Part shown: positions 59,993 to 64,000 of the stretch, in pieces
Position numbering within the stretch: position 1 is the stretch's first letter
Layout of the letters: every line of letters starts with the position of its first letter
Assembly: GCF_900103485.1 (NCBI RefSeq)
Contig: NZ_FNHW01000001.1
Span: 1,337,418 to 1,401,417, forward strand
Reading direction: 5' to 3'
DNA: 64,000 bases
Source: Fictibacillus solisalsi
Lineage (GTDB): Bacteria > Bacillota > Bacilli > Bacillales > Fictibacillaceae
The notes under the pieces: generated by a model
The model's database searches: none
Told to the model about the DNA's origin: nothing
What the model saw: the letters and a program-made list of their open reading frames with translations, nothing else
Position numbers and translations under genes: made by a program

Positions 59993-60921
59993 TTAGCGAA
60001 GATTCTGGCCTTGAATTAATTTGTAGATGTTCACTAGACCGTTACCAAAACTGACATCCAGACCATCCTTACCAAGGTCTACGGAACGTTCCCGAATCAT
60101 CTTATAGATCATGTCAGGAGATGGTTTAACGCCTTTAGAACGGCAGTATGATTGCATAAAGGCGATGACCCCCGCTAGCCATAGATGTACCTAAAAGCTT
60201 TGCATAGCGGTTTACAGGATACGTACTGTAGATATCCACCCCAGGAGCAACGACACAAGCTCTTTCCCGTAGTTGCAGAACACTGCTCGGTCAAGTGCCT
60301 GGTCAACGGCTCCTGCGGCAATGACTTCTTCGTATACAGCTGGCCATCCCACAGGCATATTTTCATTGCCAGATGCTGCAACAATGATAATACCGGCTGC
60401 CCTTGCACGTTTAAAAGCATCATGGAACTCACGTCCGGGATCTACAGAACAGCCAAGACTCATTGAAATGATATCGACCTTTTGGGAAATCGCCCAGTCG
60501 ATGACTTTAATAATGGAACCAATATTACCGCTGCCATCGTCACCTAATACTTTAGCTACATATAGCTCTGCTTTTGGTGCGACACCGACAATCCCGAAAT
60601 TGTTGTCGCAGCCTGCAATGATCCCGGCACAATGGGTACCATGACCAACCTTATCTTTAAAGTTGCTCGCGATCGGGCTGGTGAAATCAATCCCTCTTTT
60701 AAAGTTTGGTGCGAGGTCCGGATGAGTGAAATCCATTCCTGTAATCAAGAACGGCAAACCTTAATTCCTTCCCCTTTGGTTACAGACCAAATTTCAGGGG
60801 CTTGTACTAAGCTGACACCCCAATCAATCACCTGGCTAGAAGCAGACTTTACATCAAGTACCGTTGATTCAATTCTAAAATCCATGCAATGGCCTGGTAT
60901 GAACTTTTCTCTTACTTCCAT
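59993..60921 (-). pseudogene. Subtilisin-like serine protease (S8), frameshifted
   Basis: From ATG 60921 the minus strand gives MEVREKFIPGHCMDFRIEST, then SSQVIDWGVSLVQAPEIWSV, TKGEGIKV, and shifts. Next comes a frame with ITGMDFTHPDLAPNFKRG, VGHGTHCAGIIAG (catalytic His), MSLGCSVD, and AASGNENMPVG (oxyanion Asn), then GTSMASGG. The Asp motif (DTG) is broken by extra bases near 60735-60760. The Ser motif GTSMAS is followed by a lost PHVAG and a frameshift near 60172, after which FMQSYCRSKGVKPSPDMIYK continues to the end. Its catalytic Asp and Ser regions are both hit, so no protease is made. Confidence 0.8.
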
Positions 60922-61105
60922 CATCTTCAGTAAATGTCAATTCTCTAACAATTAAGACATCGGGCTTTCCTTTTGCGTATATACTCATAGTTGCATCCCG
61001 AAAAAGCTCTAAATAAATCAAAACTTTATTAAGGAATAAATTGTAGGTTCTAGGGAAAGGCTAATTTCGTTCCTATGTTCTAATTATTGTAAGGAGGAAT
61101 ACAAA

Positions 61106-61741
61106 ATGAATGATCTCTATCGCCGTATTTCTAAAGATGATGCCGTTGTACTTTTTGTCGACCACCAAACTGGACTTATTTCTGGTCTCGTACGTGACTA
61201 TGGGGTTGATGAATTTAAGAATAACGTCCTAGCTTTGGCCAATACCGCTAAATTTTTTGATATACCTGTTATCCTGACCACGAGCTTTGAGAACGGTCCC
61301 AATGGTCCATTAATGCAGGGGCTGACTGAGCTCTTCCCGAATGCCCCAATGATCTCTCGCCCAGGTCAAATCAACGCCTGGGATAACGAAGACTTTGTCA
61401 ATGCTATTAAGGCGACTGGCAGAAAGCAGCTGATCATCGCAGGTGTGGTAACCGACGTCTGCGTGGCCTTCCCAGCACTTTCTGCTGTAAATGAGGGTTA
61501 TGAAGTATTTGCTGTTGCCGATGCCTCCGGAGCCTTTAGCGAACAGGTCGCGAATGGTGCGCTAATGCGCATGGCCCATGCTGGCGTGCAGATCATGAGC
61601 TGGTTTAGCGTGGCGAGCGAACTGCAACGTGATTGGCGTAACGACCAAGAAGGTTTTGGTAATCTACTTGCTGGACATCTGGCGGGTTACGAAAATGTGA
61701 TTGGGACTTATATGGGAGCCCAGAATGATGTTAAAAAGTAA
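61106..61741 (+). CDS. Isochorismatase-family hydrolase (YcaC-like)
   Basis: The 211-residue cysteine hydrolase has Asp in VLFVDHQTGL, Lys in the following segment and Cys in GVVTDVCVAFPAL, the catalytic triad of the family. GPLMQGLTELFPNAPMI and NAWDNEDF are typical of YcaC-type members, whose natural substrate is unknown. AAGGAGGAATACAAA precedes the ATG. It is 94 bp before the ferredoxin gene and may share a promoter. Confidence 0.88.
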   Translation: MNDLYRRISKDDAVVLFVDHQTGLISGLVRDYGVDEFKNNVLALANTAKFFDIPVILTTSFENGPNGPLMQGLTELFPNAPMISRPGQINAWDNEDFVNAIKATGRKQLIIAGVVTDVCVAFPALSAVNEGYEVFAVADASGAFSEQVANGALMRMAHAGVQIMSWFSVASELQRDWRNDQEGFGNLLAGHLAGYENVIGTYMGAQNDVKK

Positions 61742-61822
61742 AATGACCCCGTAATAAATGAAAGAGGGAAGAGCCTAAATTAACGGGAAAAACTCTAAAC
61801 CACAACTCATGGAGGAATGAAC

Positions 61823-61832
61823 GGGGGGGGGG
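61823..61832 (+). repeat. G10 homopolymer in front of the ferredoxin gene
   Basis: Ten consecutive G lie three bases before the ATG at 61836. A separate GGAGG is at 61811-61815. The tract can slip in replication and is itself complementary to the 16S anti-SD sequence. Confidence 0.7.
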
Positions 61833-61835
61833 AAA

Positions 61836-62174
61836 ATGCCCAAGATAACTGTACCTGGTCGAGGCACTTTTGAAGTGGAAAATGGAAAAAAGTTAGTATT
61901 GGCACTCGAGGATAGTGGTGTAGATATTCTTCATCGCTGCGGGGGAAGAGCAAAATGTACAACTTGCAGAGTAGAAGTACTGGCAGGTGATTACCTTGAG
62001 ATAACCAACAAAGAAAAAGTAGCCTTTGCAAATAAAGGGTTAGAGAAGGATCAGTTTATTGATGATTGTCTGCGCTTATCCTGTCAAATCTTTGTAAATG
62101 GAGATATTACTGTTCGTCCAATCATGACAGTAAAAAACACTGGTACTGCTGCAGGTCCGAGACCAGCGGACTAA
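61836..62174 (+). CDS. 2Fe-2S ferredoxin
   Basis: The 112-residue plant/adrenodoxin-type ferredoxin has CGGRAKCTTCRVEV, followed by the fourth Cys in LSCQIFVNGD, matching C-x5-C-x2-C-xn-C. TVPGRGTFEVENGKKLVLALEDSGVDILHRC, cited as the first part, holds the beta-grasp fold. The C-terminal tail (TVKNTGTAAGPRPAD) is extra. It probably gives electrons to an unidentified oxygenase or reductase. The G10 tract before the ATG is the notable feature. Confidence 0.85.
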   Translation: MPKITVPGRGTFEVENGKKLVLALEDSGVDILHRCGGRAKCTTCRVEVLAGDYLEITNKEKVAFANKGLEKDQFIDDCLRLSCQIFVNGDITVRPIMTVKNTGTAAGPRPAD

Positions 62175-62219
62175 ATGTAGACATCATAGCCCAAATCGAT
62201 ATCCACATATGAACTGCTC

Positions 62220-62249
62220 AACCACTCTATCCACTTGAGTGGTTTTTTT
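62220..62249 (+). terminator. Terminator of the ferredoxin gene
   Basis: AACCACTC pairs with GAGTGGTT across a 9-nt loop, followed by a T-run. Confidence 0.75.
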
Positions 62250-62310
62250 AATGATAATCCATAAAACAATTACATATATTTAATAAAAAATGTAGAAATG
62301 AGGGCGTTCT

Positions 62311-63570
62311 ATGTTTATTTATGTAGTTAAAACGGATGATTCCTTATTTTCCATCGCAACAAAATATCAAGTTTCTATAGATAGTATACGGATGATGAAT
62401 GGATTAAAAACAGATAGATTAGTACCAGGTCAAGATTTACTCATTCCAACGAATATGTATAATGTTCAGCCTGGTGATTCGATATATAAAATTGCACAAA
62501 TGGCTTTGATTCCAGTTGAAACTATTCGTCTATATAACGGTCTACAATCGGATATGTTAATGGTCGGAATGAGGTTGTATTTGCCTCCCCGACCTAAGTA
62601 TGAAGCAGATGGCTTTAGTTATGTAACACCATCTACCTCAGAAAGGAATCAAATGATCGTCCAGACCTTTGCACCAATTAATACTTACTTTGGAATCTTC
62701 GAGTACCATGTTCAAGAAGATGGAAGTTTGAGTACTTTAAATGATCACCAACTTATTAGGCTATCAAAAGAGAATAAGGTAGCACCCCTTGCGGTTATTA
62801 CGAATTTGACACCGACAGGATTTAGTCCCGAATTAACAAGGCGGGTATTAAATACTCCTGAAATAAGAGAGCGATTAATTAATAATATCTACAACCTAGT
62901 CAAGACCAAAAACTATGCTGGGGTAAATGTTGATTTTGAACGGCTACGTGAAAGTGAAAGGGATTTGTACAGTGGCTTCTTACGTTCGTTAAGTGAAAGG
63001 TTGAGGCCCGAAGGATATTATACATCCGTTGCGGTACCGGCTAAAACAAGTGATGATATTCCTTGGTTAAAGGGGTATGATTACGGAGGAATTGGAGCAG
63101 CTGTTGATTTTATCTTTATTATGGCCTATGACTGGCACGAAACAAGCACTCCACCTGGACCTGTTGCTCCTATTACGGAAGTAAGAAAAACAATCGAATA
63201 TGCTCTTAATCACATGCGGGGAAATAAAATTATCCTTGGTGTTCCACGCTATGGGTATGATTGGACAATGATTAATGGAACGGTAGATAGTGCCCGTGCC
63301 GTTTCTGTCTCTAGGGCAGTAGAAACGGCTATGAAATATCAAGTGCCAATTCAATACTCTACAGAATATCAGCAGCCTTTCTACCAGTATCGAGACGAAA
63401 CGGGTAAGAGACACATTGTATGGTTCGAAGATGCGAGGGCTCGTGCTCAAAAACTCCAACTGATGGTTGTCTATCGTTTAAGAGGGATTGGAGCTTGGCA
63501 ATTAGGATTACAATTTATTCAATCTGCTATTTTAGTGAATGAATTTATGATTCCCAAAAAAATCATTTGA
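62311..63570 (+). CDS. Spore cortex-lytic N-acetylglucosaminidase (YaaH/SleL-like)
   Basis: The 419-residue enzyme has two LysM repeats (about 2-47 and 50-93: YVVKTDDSLFSIATKYQVSI and YNVQPGDSIYKIAQMALIPV) and a C-terminal GH18 barrel. The GH18 motif is GVNVDFE with Asp208 and the catalytic Glu210. FIFIMAYDWHE and GVPRYGYDW are later barrel segments. SleL breaks muramic-delta-lactam cortex peptidoglycan during germination. There is no signal peptide, as in YaaH, which is made in the mother cell and put on the spore. It starts with ATG after GAGGGCGTTCT. It was probably expressed late in sporulation, though no promoter was identified. Confidence 0.9.
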   Translation: MFIYVVKTDDSLFSIATKYQVSIDSIRMMNGLKTDRLVPGQDLLIPTNMYNVQPGDSIYKIAQMALIPVETIRLYNGLQSDMLMVGMRLYLPPRPKYEADGFSYVTPSTSERNQMIVQTFAPINTYFGIFEYHVQEDGSLSTLNDHQLIRLSKENKVAPLAVITNLTPTGFSPELTRRVLNTPEIRERLINNIYNLVKTKNYAGVNVDFERLRESERDLYSGFLRSLSERLRPEGYYTSVAVPAKTSDDIPWLKGYDYGGIGAAVDFIFIMAYDWHETSTPPGPVAPITEVRKTIEYALNHMRGNKIILGVPRYGYDWTMINGTVDSARAVSVSRAVETAMKYQVPIQYSTEYQQPFYQYRDETGKRHIVWFEDARARAQKLQLMVVYRLRGIGAWQLGLQFIQSAILVNEFMIPKKII

Positions 63571-63790
63571 TAAACAAAATCTCCTATAATTAGAGATTAT
63601 GTTTAGTAAAAAGTAGATAAAACTGATCTTTTTTTGAATCCTTTGAGAAACCCTTATTTCGAAAGTAAGGATAACGGATTTACGAGGAGCTTTTTTCTTG
63701 AATCATTTACAAATAATATCTACTGACTTATCCGTAACAGTTACTAAATTTAAATTGTAAAGTACAAAATAATTGACTTCTTGAGTTCGA
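63571..63790. other. Gap with no clear gene
   Basis: AATCTC (63589) can pair with GAGATT (63602), a weak hairpin without T-run. I see nothing else. Confidence 0.3.
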
Positions 63791-63886
63791 TTAACGAAAA
63801 GTGTATATTGAGTTTACTACACGGGAAGTAAACTTGGCATCATCTTTGATACGATCCATTTGCTGCAACAATCGATTTTTTAACAA
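63791..63886 (-). CDS. Possible small protein (31 aa)
   Basis: From TTG 63886 on the minus strand, MLKNRLLQQMDRIKDDAKFT then SRVVNSIYTFR. GAGGAGGAAGAATC gives a strong ribosome site that also lies in the end of the upstream gene, so the two overlap by seven bases. It is not recognised and could be the truncated head of a longer gene. Confidence 0.45.
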   Translation of the reverse strand: MLKNRLLQQMDRIKDDAKFTSRVVNSIYTFR

Positions 63887-64000
63887 GATTCTTCCTCCTC
63901 TACACTGTCCATAAAGCGCCAATCCTCACTTCCGATTGGTCGATAGAAGAACTTGATAACGCCATTTTCATTCTTCGCTTGTTTGTATTCATGAGTTTTA
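63880..64000 (-). CDS. C-terminal part of an unrecognised protein (cut by window edge)
   Basis: The minus strand reads KTHEYKQAKNENGVIKFFYR then PIGSEDWRFMDSVEEEESC to the stop at 63880-63882. The composition is protein-like and acidic at the end. Its beginning lies outside the window, so no function can be given. It is coupled to the small gene that follows it. Confidence 0.5.
   Translation of the reverse strand, partial: KTHEYKQAKNENGVIKFFYRPIGSEDWRFMDSVEEEESC

Noticed and set aside
1-64000. CRISPR array, tRNA or rRNA genes
   Set aside because: I saw no regularly spaced direct repeats and no cloverleaf-type or rRNA sequence in a visual read of both strands; no search was run.

Overview
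The window looks like chromosome of a moderately AT-rich, endospore-forming Bacillaceae. The signs are a T-box-controlled proBA operon, a sporulation-type diadenylate cyclase (cdaS), a TasA/CalY-type matrix protein gene with SinR-like boxes, a bacillolysin, a YaaH/SleL-type cortex hydrolase, CcpA-type cre sites, and frequent TTG/GTG starts behind strong GGAGG ribosome binding sites. I cannot name the genus. No rRNA, tRNA or CRISPR array was seen.

Layout. 0-12 kb holds the end of a zinc-finger protein, T-box plus proBA, a small conserved gene, a divergent pair of NHEJ genes (ATP-dependent ligase and LigD-type polymerase as separate proteins), a DHA2-type efflux pump, cdaS, and a LysR regulator divergent from hutG-gltS. 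12-17 kb holds nagZ (minus strand), DinB, methyltransferase and NUDIX genes and an internally deleted YCII gene. 16.3-25.3 kb is a GntR-controlled sugar cluster: PfkB kinase, two GH4 glycosidases, a complete ABC importer without its ATPase, and a BadF-type sugar kinase.

25.5-37 kb is a glycolate/glyoxylate island: three-subunit glycolate oxidase (glcE-glcF-glcD order), malate synthase G, malic enzyme, a fumarylacetoacetase-family enzyme, an IclR regulator and an LldP/GlcA permease. Three near-identical 17-bp palindromic sites sit in front of the oxidase operon, the malate synthase gene and the permease gene. This suggests one IclR-controlled regulon, with CcpA repression on top. Glycolate would be imported, oxidised to glyoxylate, condensed with acetyl-CoA to malate and partly decarboxylated to pyruvate. 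37.6-42.4 kb is a D-amino-acid operon (DTA-like PLP enzyme, N-acyl-D-amino-acid deacylase, RidA, sodium:solute symporter).

42.5-48.2 kb is a patchwork: frameshifted small genes, a methionine aminopeptidase, a P-loop kinase, an HNH protein and a broken tyrosine recombinase. 48.3-54 kb carries surface and secreted functions: an ArsR-type regulator, tandem DUF2690 proteins, DoxX, TasA/CalY and bacillolysin. 54-61 kb is a graveyard of broken genes (YceI, RNase H-like, class II ribonucleotide reductase, a subtilase and others) with a few intact small genes between them, including a 49-residue Cys/Ser/Lys/Arg-rich protein behind a sigma-K-like promoter. 61-64 kb has an isochorismatase-family hydrolase, a 2Fe-2S ferredoxin behind a G10 tract, the SleL-like hydrolase and two small minus-strand genes at the edge.
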